A stretch of 64,000 nt of DNA from Phycicoccus avicenniae. GTDB lineage: Bacteria; Actinomycetota; Actinomycetes; Actinomycetales; Dermatophilaceae. Below the pieces are notes generated by a model that worked only from the letters and a program-made list of their open reading frames with translations, was not told where the DNA came from and ran no database searches. This document shows positions 25,740-35,413 of this stretch, in pieces (the stretch's first letter is position 1; each line of letters starts with the position of its first letter). The position numbers and the translations under genes were made by a program. The stretch covers positions 248,001 to 312,000 of the forward strand of contig NZ_JAGSNF010000004.1 in assembly GCF_018139485.1 (NCBI RefSeq), read 5' to 3'.

Positions 25740-27281
25740 ATGCCTGCACCCAGTCGTACCGCCCGTCGCCGCATCCTGGTCCCGGGGGTGGCCCTGCTCG
25801 CCGCCGGTGCCCTGGCCTCCTGCTCGTCGGCGGTGGACGCCGGGAGCTCGGGCGGTGAGGCGACCGACGGCGGTACCGTCACCTTCGCCGTCGCCCTCGA
25901 CGCGAACCCGGCGAACGCGCTGTCGCACCTCGCCCGCAACGACCCGTGGGTCGGCAGCGTCTACGACTCGCTCGTCCGCAAGGACGAGAACGGCGAGCCG
26001 CAGCCCCGCCTCGCGACCGAGTGGACCGTCTCGGAGGACGGCACGCAGGTGAGCGTCATGCTCCGCGACGACGTCACGTTCCACAACGGCGACCAGTTCG
26101 ACGCCGAGGACGTCGTCTTCACCTTCGACGCCGTCGCGAACCAGACGGAGGGGTCCAACCTCAAGTACCTCACGCCCACGAGCGTCGAGGCCGTGAGCGC
26201 GACCCAGGTCGACCTCACGTTCGACAACCCCCCGGGCGACGCCCTCTTCGACTGGTTCGAGGCGGTGCCCATGCTCGACAGCGAGCAGTTCTCCGCCACC
26301 GACGACGGCACGACCGTCAACGGCACCGGCCCCTTCGCGTTCACCGACTGGCAGCCCGGCGCCGGCTACACGCTGGTGAAGAACGAGGACTACTGGGAGG
26401 GCGACGTCAACCTCGACTCCATCGACTACATCGTGACCGGTGACCCGACGGCCCAGCTGTCGGCGCTGCGCAGCGGCCGGGCCCAGATGGCGTGGGGGCT
26501 CACGGCCTCCGACGTCACGTCGATGACGAGCGACCCGCAGTGGGAGGCGATGGACGCCGGCGGCACGATCTACTCCTTCAACGTCAACCTCACGAAGAAG
26601 CCCTTCGACGAGGCCAAGGCCCGCGAGGCGATCGGCTACGCCATCGACTACGAGCGCATCAACGAGCAGGTGTTCGGCGGGACGGGCACCATCTCGAACG
26701 TGTTCTGGGACCCGGAGCTGCCGGGGATGACGGACGACCTGGTCACCCACTACAGCTACGACCCCGAGCGTGCGAAGGAGCTCATCGAGGAGGCCGGGGC
26801 GACCGGTGCGTCGGTGCCGATCTCCTTCGGTCCCAACCCGGCGCTGAAGGCCCAGTTCGAGATCGTCCAGAACAACCTCGCCGACATCGGTCTGAAGCCG
26901 AGCGCCAACCAGCTCGACAACGGCGCCTTCGGTGCCGGCCTCGCCGAGGGCGACCTCGGCCCGGCCTACATGCACCTCAACGGCCAGGTCGGCCTCTCGC
27001 CGCGGACGATGCTCGACTCGCTGCCCCAGATCCGCAAGGGCAACGCGTCGCAGCTGTGGAACGACGAGTACGTGGCCAAGCGCGAGGCGATCAAGACGGC
27101 GACGGACGACGCGGGTTTCGAGAGTGCCGTCGTCGACCTCACGGAGTACCTCCAGGAGGAGGCCGTCGCGTTCCCGCTCATCCAGGCCCCCATCCAGGTC
27201 GTCCACCAGGCGAACATCGAGGGCGTCACCGCCGACCGCGGCGGTCCGATGCACTTCGAGGGCGCCGCCATCACGGAGTGA
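25740..27281 (+). CDS. ABC importer substrate-binding lipoprotein (family 5, Dpp/Opp type)
   Basis: Captures the imported ligand at the outer membrane face. 513 residues. The lipoprotein signal ends in ALASC, with Cys28 as the lipidated residue. SBP_bac_5 signatures: LATEWTVSEDGTQVSVMLRDDVTFHNGDQFDAEDVVFTFD and FNVNLTKKPFDEAKAREAI. Family 5 binders are named for peptides, but several carry oligosaccharides (for example cellobiose). The location among sulfatases and glycan-active enzymes makes a sulfated oligosaccharide the likely ligand. First gene of the importer operon; AAGGAAGAG provides the ribosome site. Confidence 0.9.
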   Translation: MPAPSRTARRRILVPGVALLAAGALASCSSAVDAGSSGGEATDGGTVTFAVALDANPANALSHLARNDPWVGSVYDSLVRKDENGEPQPRLATEWTVSEDGTQVSVMLRDDVTFHNGDQFDAEDVVFTFDAVANQTEGSNLKYLTPTSVEAVSATQVDLTFDNPPGDALFDWFEAVPMLDSEQFSATDDGTTVNGTGPFAFTDWQPGAGYTLVKNEDYWEGDVNLDSIDYIVTGDPTAQLSALRSGRAQMAWGLTASDVTSMTSDPQWEAMDAGGTIYSFNVNLTKKPFDEAKAREAIGYAIDYERINEQVFGGTGTISNVFWDPELPGMTDDLVTHYSYDPERAKELIEEAGATGASVPISFGPNPALKAQFEIVQNNLADIGLKPSANQLDNGAFGAGLAEGDLGPAYMHLNGQVGLSPRTMLDSLPQIRKGNASQLWNDEYVAKREAIKTATDDAGFESAVVDLTEYLQEEAVAFPLIQAPIQVVHQANIEGVTADRGGPMHFEGAAITE

Positions 27282-27291
27282 GTGACCCACG

Positions 27292-28236
27292 ATGCTGCGC
27301 TACCTCGTCCACAAGATCCCCTCCGTCCTCGGAGTGACGGTCGTGGCGTCGATGGTCGCGTTCGCCCTTCCTCGACTGGCACCCGGTGACCCCGCCGTGG
27401 CGCTGGTCGAGGGGGACGCGGACCCCGCGACGATCGAGGCCCTCCGTGCCGAGATGGGACTCGACCTCCCGCTGTGGGAGCAGTACCTGCGGTGGGTCGG
27501 CAACCTCCTCCAGGGCGACCTCGGGAACTCGTACCTGCTCAACCGGCCGGTGAGCCAGCTCATCGGCGCCCGGATGGAGAGCACGATCGAGCTCACGGTC
27601 GCCGCGACGCTCCTCATGATCGTCGTCGGGCTGGTCTTCGGCATCCTCGGCGGCTCCCGCCTCACCCCCTGGGCGCGCACCGCCGTCGACGCCTGGAACA
27701 CCTTCTTCATCGCGGTGCCGGCCTACCTCGTGGGTCTGCTCCTCATCCTCTTCTTCGGGATCTACAACCGGGTCCTCCCGGTGAGCGGTGAGGTCGCGGT
27801 GCTCGACGACCCGAACTTCGGGCTCCAGTACCTCATCCTCCCGGCGCTCGCGCTCTCGCTGCCGGCGGCCGCGACGGTCTCGCGGCTCGTGCAGACGTCG
27901 ATGCTCACGAACCGGGGCGAGGACTTCGTCGACCTCGCGGTCTCCAAGGGCGTGTCCCCGCGCCGGATCACGACGCGGCACGTCGCCCGCAACAGCCTCG
28001 GCACCGCCGCCGTCGTCGTCGGCCTGCGGATCGGCGACCTCCTCGCCGGCTCGCTGCTCATCGAGCTGATCTTCGCCCGCAACGGGCTCGGGTCGCTCGC
28101 CGTCGGCGCCGTCCAGCAACGCGACTACCTGCTGGTCCAGGTGCTCATCCTCTTCGCGGTCGTCATCGCGATCCTCGCGCAGCTCGCGTCGGAGATCACC
28201 CTGGCGGCCCTCGACCCCCGCATCCGATTGGGCTGA
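27292..28236 (+). CDS. ABC importer permease (DppB type)
   Basis: 314 residues, six predicted membrane helices. The N-terminus MLRYLVHKIPSVLGVTVVAS is typical of DppB/OppB. The EAA-like loop (DFVDLAVSKGVSPRRITTRHVARNS) contacts the ATPase. Starts 10 nt after the binding-protein stop and precedes the second permease by 5 nt. Confidence 0.93.
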   Translation: MLRYLVHKIPSVLGVTVVASMVAFALPRLAPGDPAVALVEGDADPATIEALRAEMGLDLPLWEQYLRWVGNLLQGDLGNSYLLNRPVSQLIGARMESTIELTVAATLLMIVVGLVFGILGGSRLTPWARTAVDAWNTFFIAVPAYLVGLLLILFFGIYNRVLPVSGEVAVLDDPNFGLQYLILPALALSLPAAATVSRLVQTSMLTNRGEDFVDLAVSKGVSPRRITTRHVARNSLGTAAVVVGLRIGDLLAGSLLIELIFARNGLGSLAVGAVQQRDYLLVQVLILFAVVIAILAQLASEITLAALDPRIRLG

Positions 28237-28241
28237 CCGTC

Positions 28242-29123
28242 ATGTCCACGACAGACCTCGACAACGCCGCCGCACCCCCGGCCGCACGCCGCTTCACCGT
28301 CCCGGTGTCGCTCGCGCGGTACGGCGCGGCCCTGCGCACGCCGCGCGGGATGATCGCGGCCGGCATCCTCCTCGCGCTCACGGCGATCGCCCTGCTCGCA
28401 CCGGTGATCTTCCCGCAGGGCTACGACGTGCAGAGCCGGGACCGGTTCCTCGGGATGAGCACGCAGCACCTGTTCGGCACCGACGAGTACGGCCGGGACA
28501 TCTTCGTCCGCACGGTCTACGGGCTGCGCACCGACCTGGCGCTCGTCGCCATCGCCGTGCCCGTCTCGGGGGTCATCGGCAGCCTGCTGGGCCTGTCCGG
28601 CGCGGTGTGGCCACGCTTCGGCAACCTCATGCAGCGGGTCTTCGACGTCATCATCGGCTTCCCGAGCTTCATCCTCGCGCTCTGCGTCGTCGTCGTCATG
28701 GGCGTCGGCTTCGCCTCGACGGTCGTCGCCATCACGATCCTCGGTCTGCCCGGCTTCGGCCGGCTCGCCCGGTCCGGCGCCCTCGAGCAGCAGAACCGCG
28801 AGTACGTCGTCGCCGCCCGCACCCTCGGGGTGAGCCGGCGCCGGATCCTCACCCGGCACATCGTGCCGAACACGGCGGACCCGCTCATCGTCCACGGCGC
28901 GATCTTCGCCGTGAACGCCGTCTTCATCGAGTCAGGGCTCGGCATCCTCGGCCTCGGGGTGCAGCCGCCGCAGCCGTCGCTGGGCTCCCTGCTCAACGTC
29001 GGCATGCGGTACGTCCGGGAGGCCCCGACCTACCCGGTCGGCCCGATCCTCGTCCTCCTCCTGCTCGCCCTCGCGCTGAGCATGCTGTCCGACTCGCTCA
29101 ACGAAAGGGTGAACCGTCGATGA
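28242..29123 (+). CDS. ABC importer permease (DppC type)
   Basis: 293 residues with a cytoplasmic N-terminal segment, then the OppC_N helix (GMIAAGILLALTAIALLAP) and the conserved GTDEYGRDIFVRTVYGLRTDL. The EAA loop reads NREYVVAARTLGVSRRRILTRHIVPN. Its stop overlaps the ATPase start (ATGA), showing tight coupling. Confidence 0.93.
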   Translation: MSTTDLDNAAAPPAARRFTVPVSLARYGAALRTPRGMIAAGILLALTAIALLAPVIFPQGYDVQSRDRFLGMSTQHLFGTDEYGRDIFVRTVYGLRTDLALVAIAVPVSGVIGSLLGLSGAVWPRFGNLMQRVFDVIIGFPSFILALCVVVVMGVGFASTVVAITILGLPGFGRLARSGALEQQNREYVVAARTLGVSRRRILTRHIVPNTADPLIVHGAIFAVNAVFIESGLGILGLGVQPPQPSLGSLLNVGMRYVREAPTYPVGPILVLLLLALALSMLSDSLNERVNRR

Positions 29124-31225
29124 TGACGACGTCCGAGAGCACCGACACCCCCGCCGCCGCCGACCGTCCGGCGCGCATCCCCGACCCCCGTCCCGGGTCC
29201 CGGAACCTCCTCGACGTGCGGGACCTCCGCGTGTCCTTCCCGACGCCCCGTGGGGTCGTCGAGGCGGTGAACGGCGTGTCCTTCTCGCTGGAGCAGGGCC
29301 GCATCCTCGGGATCGTCGGGGAGTCCGGGTCGGGCAAGTCCGTCACCGCGCGTGCCGTCATGCGGATGCTTCGCGAGCCCGGCCGTGTCGACGGCGGCTC
29401 GGTGACCCTCGACGGCCGCGACGTGCTCGCCGTGCCGGAGAAGGAGATGCGCGGGCTGCGCGGCGGGGAGGTCGCGATGGTCTTCCAGGACCCGCAGGCC
29501 GCCCTCAACCCCGTCATGAAGGTCGGCGACCAGATCGCCGAGGCGCTGCGCGTCCACGGGGTGCCGAAGGCGGCCGCCCGGGACCGGGCCCTCGAGCTGT
29601 TCCGCCAGGTCGGGATCCCCGACGTCGAGCGGACGATCGACCAGTACCCGCACGAGTTCTCCGGGGGCATGCGCCAGCGCGTCGTCATCGCCATCGCGCT
29701 GGCGAACAAGCCCCGGCTGCTCATCGCCGACGAGCCGACGACCGCGCTCGACGTGACGATCCAGGCCCAGATCCTCGAGCTGCTCGTCGAGCTGCGCAAC
29801 GATCTGGGCGTCGCGATCGTCATGATCACGCACGACATGGGCGTCGTCGCCGAGCTGTGCGACGACCTCGTCGTCATGTACGGCGGCCGGGTCGTGGAGA
29901 GCGGCTCGGTGAAGGACGTCTTCGCCGAGCAGCGGCACCCTTACACGAAGGCCCTGCTCACCGCCGTGCCGCGCGCGGACGCCGGCGGCGACCAGCTCGT
30001 CGCCATCCCCGGGTCGCCCCCCAACCCGGCGGACCTGCCGCCGGGCTGCTCGTTCGCCCCCCGCTGCCCGGTCGCCCGCCCCTCCTGCTCCGAGGCGGTC
30101 CCCCCGCTCGAGGAGCTCGCCCCGGACCACCGCGCCGCCTGCTTCGTCAGTGCCGAGGGCGGGGACCTCTCGATGCCTCCGGCCGTCCAGGCACGGCACC
30201 GCGCGGCCCGCGCGGCCGAGGGCGAGCCGGTCCTCTCGGTCGAGAACCTGCGGACCAACGTGAGCCGGCAGCGCTCGCTCATCGGGCGGATCCAGCCCGT
30301 GTACGCCGTCGACGGGCTCTCCCTCGAGGTGCGCCCGGGCGAGACCCTGGGGCTCGTCGGTGAGTCCGGCTGCGGCAAGTCCACGCTGTCCCGGACGATC
30401 GTCGGGATCAACGAGGTCTCCGCGGGGACCATCACCGTCGACGGCCGGGACGTGACCCGGATGACGGGCGCGGACCGACAGCACGTCGCGAACACGATCC
30501 AGTACATCTTCCAGGACCCGTACGCGTCGCTGAACCCGCGTCGCACGATCGGGCAGTCGATGGACGAGGCCCTCGAGATGACGGGTGTCACGGGCTCCGC
30601 CGCCAGGAGCCGGGCGGCGGAGCTCATGGACACCGTCGGTCTCGCCGAGGGTCATCTGGCCCGCTACCCGCACGAGTTCTCCGGCGGCCAGCGCCAGCGC
30701 GTCGGGATCGCCCGGGCGCTGGCCAAGGAGCCGAAGCTGCTCATCTGCGACGAGCCGGTCTCCGCGCTCGACGTCTCCATCCAGGCCCAGATCATCAACC
30801 TCCTCGAGGAGCTGCGCGAGCGGCTGACGATCGGTCTGCTGTTCATCGCCCACGACCTCTCCGTCGTCCGGCACCTCTCCGACCGCGTCGCGGTCATGTA
30901 CCTCGGGCGGATCGTGGAGACCGGGACGGTCCAGGAGGTCTACGACGACCCGCAGCACCCGTACACGAAGTCGCTGCTGTCGGCGACGCCCGAGCCCGTC
31001 GTCGACGACCAGGGGAGGCAGCGGATCGTCCTCACCGGTGACATGCCGAGCCCGGCGAACCCGCCGAGCGGCTGCCGCTTCCGCACGCGCTGCCCGATCG
31101 GCCCCCTCTTCCGGGAGGGCCGGGAGGTCTGCGAGCAGGAGGTCCCGGAGCTGACCCTCACTCCGGTCGGCCAGACCGCCGCCTGTCACTTCCCCGGCGA
31201 GCTCACCGAAGGAGCCCCCGCATGA
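29120..31225 (+). CDS. Fused double ABC ATPase (DppD-DppF type)
   Basis: Powers the importer. 701 residues holding two complete nucleotide-binding domains. First: Walker A GESGSGKS, signature SGGMRQRV, Walker B LLIADEPTTALD. Second (from about residue 370): GESGCGKST, SGGQRQRV, LLICDEPVSALD. Each ends with an oligopeptide-type tail with Cys residues (GCSFAPRCPVARPSC and GCRFRTRCPIGP), which in Dpp systems can hold an iron-sulfur cluster. The ATG at 29120 overlaps the permease stop. A second ATG follows directly. The last codons overlap the next sulfatase (ATGA), so importer and sulfatase are one transcript. Confidence 0.95.
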   Translation: MMTTSESTDTPAAADRPARIPDPRPGSRNLLDVRDLRVSFPTPRGVVEAVNGVSFSLEQGRILGIVGESGSGKSVTARAVMRMLREPGRVDGGSVTLDGRDVLAVPEKEMRGLRGGEVAMVFQDPQAALNPVMKVGDQIAEALRVHGVPKAAARDRALELFRQVGIPDVERTIDQYPHEFSGGMRQRVVIAIALANKPRLLIADEPTTALDVTIQAQILELLVELRNDLGVAIVMITHDMGVVAELCDDLVVMYGGRVVESGSVKDVFAEQRHPYTKALLTAVPRADAGGDQLVAIPGSPPNPADLPPGCSFAPRCPVARPSCSEAVPPLEELAPDHRAACFVSAEGGDLSMPPAVQARHRAARAAEGEPVLSVENLRTNVSRQRSLIGRIQPVYAVDGLSLEVRPGETLGLVGESGCGKSTLSRTIVGINEVSAGTITVDGRDVTRMTGADRQHVANTIQYIFQDPYASLNPRRTIGQSMDEALEMTGVTGSAARSRAAELMDTVGLAEGHLARYPHEFSGGQRQRVGIARALAKEPKLLICDEPVSALDVSIQAQIINLLEELRERLTIGLLFIAHDLSVVRHLSDRVAVMYLGRIVETGTVQEVYDDPQHPYTKSLLSATPEPVVDDQGRQRIVLTGDMPSPANPPSGCRFRTRCPIGPLFREGREVCEQEVPELTLTPVGQTAACHFPGELTEGAPA

Positions 31226-32778
31226 CCGATCGCCCCAACGTCCTCCTCGTCCTCGCCGACGACCTCGGCTACTCCGACATCGGCTGCTACGGCGGCGAGA
31301 TCGAGACGCCGAACCTCGACCGCCTCGGGCGGGCCGGGGTGCGGTGCAGCAGCTTCTACAACACGGCACGGTGCAGCCCGTCCCGGGCGAGCCTGCTCAC
31401 GGGCCGCGACCCGCACGAGACGGGCATCGGCATCCTCACCGAGAACGACGCCCCGACGGGCTACCCCGGCACGATGAGCCGGGAGTGGCCGACCCTCGCC
31501 GAGCACTTCAAGGACGCCGGCTACGCGACCTGCCTGTCGGGCAAGTGGCACCTGTCGAACGACGTCAAGGAGGCCAACGACTCCTGGCCGACCCGGCGCG
31601 GGTTCGACGAGTTCTACGGGATCCTCATGGGAGCCGACCACTACTTCCACCCGGTCGGGCTCTTCCACAACGAGGAGAAGCTGCCCTCCCCGGAGGAGCC
31701 GGGCTACTACTTCACCGACGCCGTGAGCGACCACGCGAGCGAGTGGGTCGCCGGCCGGGACGAGGACGACCCGTTCTTCCTCTACCTCGCGTACACGGCC
31801 CCGCACTGGCCGCTGCACGCGTCGCCCGAGGACATGGAGCGCTACGACGGCGTGTACGAGGAGGGCTGGGACGCGCTGCGCGCGGCCCGGCTCGAGCGGC
31901 TCCGCGAGGAGGGGCTGCTCGGCGAGTCCGCGCGGCTCTCCGAGCGGGACCTCAGCCAGCCCGCCTGGGACGAGGTGACCGAGACCTCGTGGGAGGCCAG
32001 CCGGATGGCGGCCTACGCCGCGATGGTCACCGCGATGGACCGCGGGATCGGGCGCATCCTCGACACGCTCGAGGCCCGGGGCGAGCTCGAGAACACGATC
32101 GTCGTCTTCCTCGCCGACAACGGCGGATGCGCCGAGATCCCCGGGGGCGCCGCGAAGTTCCGGGCACGGAACCGGGTCGAGATGCCGGACGGACGACCCG
32201 TTCGGGTCGAGAACACCCCGGACGTCCCGCCCGGCGGACCGGACACGTGGTGCGCCTACGGCCCCGCGTGGGCGAACCTGTCGAACAGCCCGTTCCGCCT
32301 CTACAAGCGGTGGACGCACGAGGGCGGCATCGCCTCGCCCTTCGTCGTCCACTGGCCGGCCGGAGGTCTCGCGGAGGGGGCGGTCGTCGACACGCCCTTC
32401 CAGCTGACCGACGTCATGCCGACCTTCCTCGAGGCCGCGGGTCTTCCGCGCAACGACGGGCGCGGGTCGAGCATGCTCGAGACGCTCCGCGGCGGCGAGG
32501 GCCCTGCGGCGCACACCCTCTACTGGGAGCACATCGGCAACTGCGCCGTCCGCGAGGGCGACTGGAAGCTCGTCCGCGAGGCCGAGCGGCCGTGGGAGCT
32601 CTACGACCTGGGGACCGACCGCTCCGAGCTCGACGACCTCGCACCCGCCCACCCGGAGCGCGTCGAGGCCATGGCCGCGGCGTGGCAGGAGTGGGCCGAC
32701 GGCGTCGGTGTCCTGCCCTGGCCGGCGTACCAGGCCCCCTGGGACCCCGAGACCGACCGCCACCAGCACGCGCAGTGA
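31222..32778 (+). CDS. Type I sulfatase (arylsulfatase A-like)
   Basis: 518 residues without a signal peptide, so cytoplasmic. The metal site begins VLLVLADDLGYSDIGCYGG. The formylglycine motif is C51-S-P-S-R55 followed by ASLLTGR, the canonical CxPSR core. SGKWHLS and VVFLADNGG complete the active site. Overlaps the ABC ATPase gene by 4 nt. Close to enzymes that desulfate glycosaminoglycan or algal oligosaccharides, but the regiospecificity cannot be inferred from what I see. Confidence 0.93.
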   Translation: MTDRPNVLLVLADDLGYSDIGCYGGEIETPNLDRLGRAGVRCSSFYNTARCSPSRASLLTGRDPHETGIGILTENDAPTGYPGTMSREWPTLAEHFKDAGYATCLSGKWHLSNDVKEANDSWPTRRGFDEFYGILMGADHYFHPVGLFHNEEKLPSPEEPGYYFTDAVSDHASEWVAGRDEDDPFFLYLAYTAPHWPLHASPEDMERYDGVYEEGWDALRAARLERLREEGLLGESARLSERDLSQPAWDEVTETSWEASRMAAYAAMVTAMDRGIGRILDTLEARGELENTIVVFLADNGGCAEIPGGAAKFRARNRVEMPDGRPVRVENTPDVPPGGPDTWCAYGPAWANLSNSPFRLYKRWTHEGGIASPFVVHWPAGGLAEGAVVDTPFQLTDVMPTFLEAAGLPRNDGRGSSMLETLRGGEGPAAHTLYWEHIGNCAVREGDWKLVREAERPWELYDLGTDRSELDDLAPAHPERVEAMAAAWQEWADGVGVLPWPAYQAPWDPETDRHQHAQ

Positions 32779-32836
32779 GCGCGACCGCCGGACACCCGAG
32801 ACCCCGCCCGACCGAGACGACCGGAGAAGCGACCCG

Positions 32837-34324
32837 ATGAGCACACACACCCCGGACCCGACGACCGACGCCGGCCGCCGTCCCAACATCGTCATGATCC
32901 TCACCGACGACCACGCCGCGCACGCCGTCGGCGCCTACGGGTCGGTCGTCAACGACACGCCTCGCATCGACGAGATCGCGGAGGAAGGTGCCCGGCTCGA
33001 CCACTGCTACGCGACGAACTCGCTGTGCGCCCCGAGCCGGGCGAGCATCCTCACCGGCACCTACAGCCACGTCAACGGGGTCAAGGGCCTCAAGACGCAC
33101 ATCGACGCGAGTCAGCCGACGTTCGTCACCCAGCTGCGCGAGGCCGGCTACCGGACGGCGATCGTCGGCAAGTGGCACATGGGCGACGGCGAGACGGACG
33201 GGGTCGGTCACGACCCGCAGGGGTTCGACTACTGGGACGTGCTCATCAACCAGGGCGAGTACAACGACCCCCGGTTTCTCTCCGCCGACGGTCTGCGCAT
33301 CGAGCCGGGCTACGCGACGAACGTCATCACCGACCTGTCCCTGCGCTGGCTCGACGAGCAGGTCGCGCAGGACGAGGACCGCCCCTGGTGCATCCTCATC
33401 CACCACAAGGCCCCGCACCGGACGTGGATCCCGGACGAGGCCCACGCCGACCTCTACAGCGACCCGATCCCCGTGCCGTCGACGTTCTTCGACGACTACT
33501 CGAGCCGGACGACGTCCTCGCGCCGGGCCGCGATGCGGATCGCCGAGGGCCTGCACCTGCGCGACCTCAAGATGCTGCCCCCCGAGGGGCTCTCCTACGA
33601 GGAGCTCTCGCTGTGGAAGTACCAGCGCTACATGGAGGACTACCTGCGCTGCGTGCACTCCGTCGACGTCAACGTCGGCCGGGTCGTCGACTGGCTGCGC
33701 GAGAAGGACCTCTTCGACGACACGATGCTCATGTACTCCTCCGACCAGGGCTTCTTCCTCGGTGACCACGGCTGGTACGACAAGCGGTTCATGTACGAGG
33801 AGTCGATCAAGATGCCGTTCGTCGTCTCCTACCCGCGCCGCGTACCCGCCGGCACGGTGTACGAGGGCACGGCGAGCAACGTCGACATGGCCCAGACGAT
33901 CCTCGACGCCGCCGGCGTGGCCCACCACCCCCGGATGCACGGCCGGTCCTTCTTCGGCGACCTCGTCGGCGCGCCGACCTCGCCCCAGGCGGACGGCCTG
34001 TACTACCGCTACTGGGAGAACGACGACTACGACCACCGGGCCCCGGCCCACTACGGCTGGCGCACCGAGCGGTACAAGCTCATCTACTTCTACAACGACG
34101 GGATGGGCATGCCGGGCACGACGAACCGGCAGTACCCGCCGGAGTGGGAGCTGTACGACATGCAGGAGGACCCGGAGGAGGTGCGCAACGTCTACGACGA
34201 CCCGGCGTACGCCGAGGTCCGCGAGCGGCTCAAGGCCGAGATGTGGCGGGCGCAGGCGTCCTTCGACGACGTGCCGCACCCGAGCCAGCCCGTCCCCGCC
34301 GGGTGCGAGCCGGTCCCGGTGTGA
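32837..34324 (+). CDS. Type I sulfatase
   Basis: 495 residues, no export signal, ATG with GGAGAAG upstream. Metal site RRPNIVMILTDDHAAHAVGAYG, formylglycine motif C64-A-P-S-R68 plus ASILTGT, GKWHMGDGE, and YSSDQGFFLGDHGW. The C-terminus YDMQEDPEEVRNVYDDP is typical of the choline-/heparan-sulfatase-like S1 subfamilies (DUF4976-type tail). Third sulfatase of the island and last gene of the importer operon (58 nt after the previous sulfatase). The three differ clearly, so they probably remove sulfate from different positions. Confidence 0.93.
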   Translation: MSTHTPDPTTDAGRRPNIVMILTDDHAAHAVGAYGSVVNDTPRIDEIAEEGARLDHCYATNSLCAPSRASILTGTYSHVNGVKGLKTHIDASQPTFVTQLREAGYRTAIVGKWHMGDGETDGVGHDPQGFDYWDVLINQGEYNDPRFLSADGLRIEPGYATNVITDLSLRWLDEQVAQDEDRPWCILIHHKAPHRTWIPDEAHADLYSDPIPVPSTFFDDYSSRTTSSRRAAMRIAEGLHLRDLKMLPPEGLSYEELSLWKYQRYMEDYLRCVHSVDVNVGRVVDWLREKDLFDDTMLMYSSDQGFFLGDHGWYDKRFMYEESIKMPFVVSYPRRVPAGTVYEGTASNVDMAQTILDAAGVAHHPRMHGRSFFGDLVGAPTSPQADGLYYRYWENDDYDHRAPAHYGWRTERYKLIYFYNDGMGMPGTTNRQYPPEWELYDMQEDPEEVRNVYDDPAYAEVRERLKAEMWRAQASFDDVPHPSQPVPAGCEPVPV

Positions 34325-34349
34325 CCTCTGACGGGACGACCCGCCGGGG

Positions 34350-34760
34350 TCAGTCGGTCGTGGCGTCGTCCTGGTGGCCGCGGCGGCGGAACACCCGGCC
34401 GATGAGCGCACCCGGCAGGGCGCCGACGAGGGTGAGGACGAGACCGTACAGCGCGTCGGACGGGACGTCCTCGAGGTACTCGGCCCACGAGAAGAAGCTG
34501 TCCGACCCCACCTGCGGGAAGACCGCGAAGACGAGACCGACGAGCACCCCGACGAGCGCCCACCGGACGAGCACGTGCCCCAGGCCCGCGTGGCGGCCGT
34601 CGCGCAGGGCCCACACGAAGGCCCCGACGACGACGGCGAGCAGGGCGAGCACTCCGCCGCCGATGTCGGCGCCGTCGCCGGCGTCGAAGAGCAGGCCGAG
34701 GCCGAACCCGACGAGAGCGGCGAGGAGGGAGAGGACGACCCAGCGGACGATGACCTTCAT
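34350..34760 (-). CDS. Small integral membrane protein, function unknown
   Basis: 136 residues with about four hydrophobic segments (VVLSLLAALVGFGLGLLF, VLALLAVVVGAFVWAL, WALVGVLVGLVFAVF, LYGLVLTLVGALPGALIG) and a charged C-terminus (RRRGHQDDATTD). I do not recognise a family. It is convergent with the last sulfatase gene (25-nt gap) and 50 nt downstream of the FhuF-like gene on the same strand. Confidence 0.65.
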   Translation of the reverse strand: MKVIVRWVVLSLLAALVGFGLGLLFDAGDGADIGGGVLALLAVVVGAFVWALRDGRHAGLGHVLVRWALVGVLVGLVFAVFPQVGSDSFFSWAEYLEDVPSDALYGLVLTLVGALPGALIGRVFRRRGHQDDATTD

Positions 34761-34810
34761 GTAGGCAGCCTTCCACGGGTGGGTCCCCCGCGGAAGCCCG
34801 GAACGTCGGC

Positions 34811-35404
34811 TCACGAGCCCCCGGGGACGCGGCGTCCTGCGAGCCGAGGGCAGCCGGCGCACTCGCCGCAGTCGGGGAGGGCGTAGATGAGGCAGCAGGA
34901 GGCCCGGGCGGGCACGCCGGGCCGGACGATGCCGGCGACGGTCTCGGCGTCGCGTCGGGCGGCGGTCCACATGTCGTCGACGAGTCCGCCTCGGACCCGC
35001 GGGCCGAGGCGCACGGGGCTGGCGTAGGACGCCGCGAGCGGCTCGGCCACCGCGCGGTAATCCTCCTCGGCCCGGTCCAGCCGGGCACCGAGATCGCCGT
35101 CGTCGGCGACGAGACCGGACAGGGCGACCCTCTCGGGGACGAGGGCGTTCCCTCGGACGAACGTCAGCCCGTCGAGCCGGGCCCGCCACGGGCCGGTGGC
35201 GGCGGCGTACGCGGCGGTGTGCGCCCGGACCTGGAGGACCCACTGGAGCACGAAGACCGCCGCGACCGCCGGCGGCGCGACGCCGTCGTACCACCGCGCG
35301 TGAAGGGCGGACAGGGCCCGCTGCCAGTCGTGGGGGTCGTCGGTGGGGCGGTGCCCGAGGGCCGGGCCGGCGGTGAAGGTCAGCCACGCGTGCCGGGCTG
35401 ACAT
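34811..35404 (-). CDS. FhuF-like (2Fe-2S) protein, putative ferric-siderophore reductase
   Basis: 197 residues. The C-terminal CCLIYALPDCGECAGCPR matches the FhuF iron-sulfur signature C-C-x10-C-x2-C. The N-terminal domain is Ala/Trp-rich, with the LTFVRGNALVPER stretch seen in actinobacterial members. FhuF reduces hydroxamate-siderophore iron in the cytoplasm. No siderophore transporter is adjacent, so its partner is elsewhere. Its start codon lies 9 nt from an unusual G9C12 tract. Confidence 0.78.
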   Translation of the reverse strand: MSARHAWLTFTAGPALGHRPTDDPHDWQRALSALHARWYDGVAPPAVAAVFVLQWVLQVRAHTAAYAAATGPWRARLDGLTFVRGNALVPERVALSGLVADDGDLGARLDRAEEDYRAVAEPLAASYASPVRLGPRVRGGLVDDMWTAARRDAETVAGIVRPGVPARASCCLIYALPDCGECAGCPRLAGRRVPGGS

Positions 35405-35413
35405 GCGCGCGGC

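Noticed and set aside
25740-31225. Simple dipeptide importer unrelated to sugars
   Set aside because: Not excluded, but the overlap with a sulfatase gene and the position between glycan-active genes make it the less likely reading.
34811-35404. FhuF-like gene as part of a siderophore cluster
   Set aside because: No transporter, synthetase or Fur-box-like site next to it.
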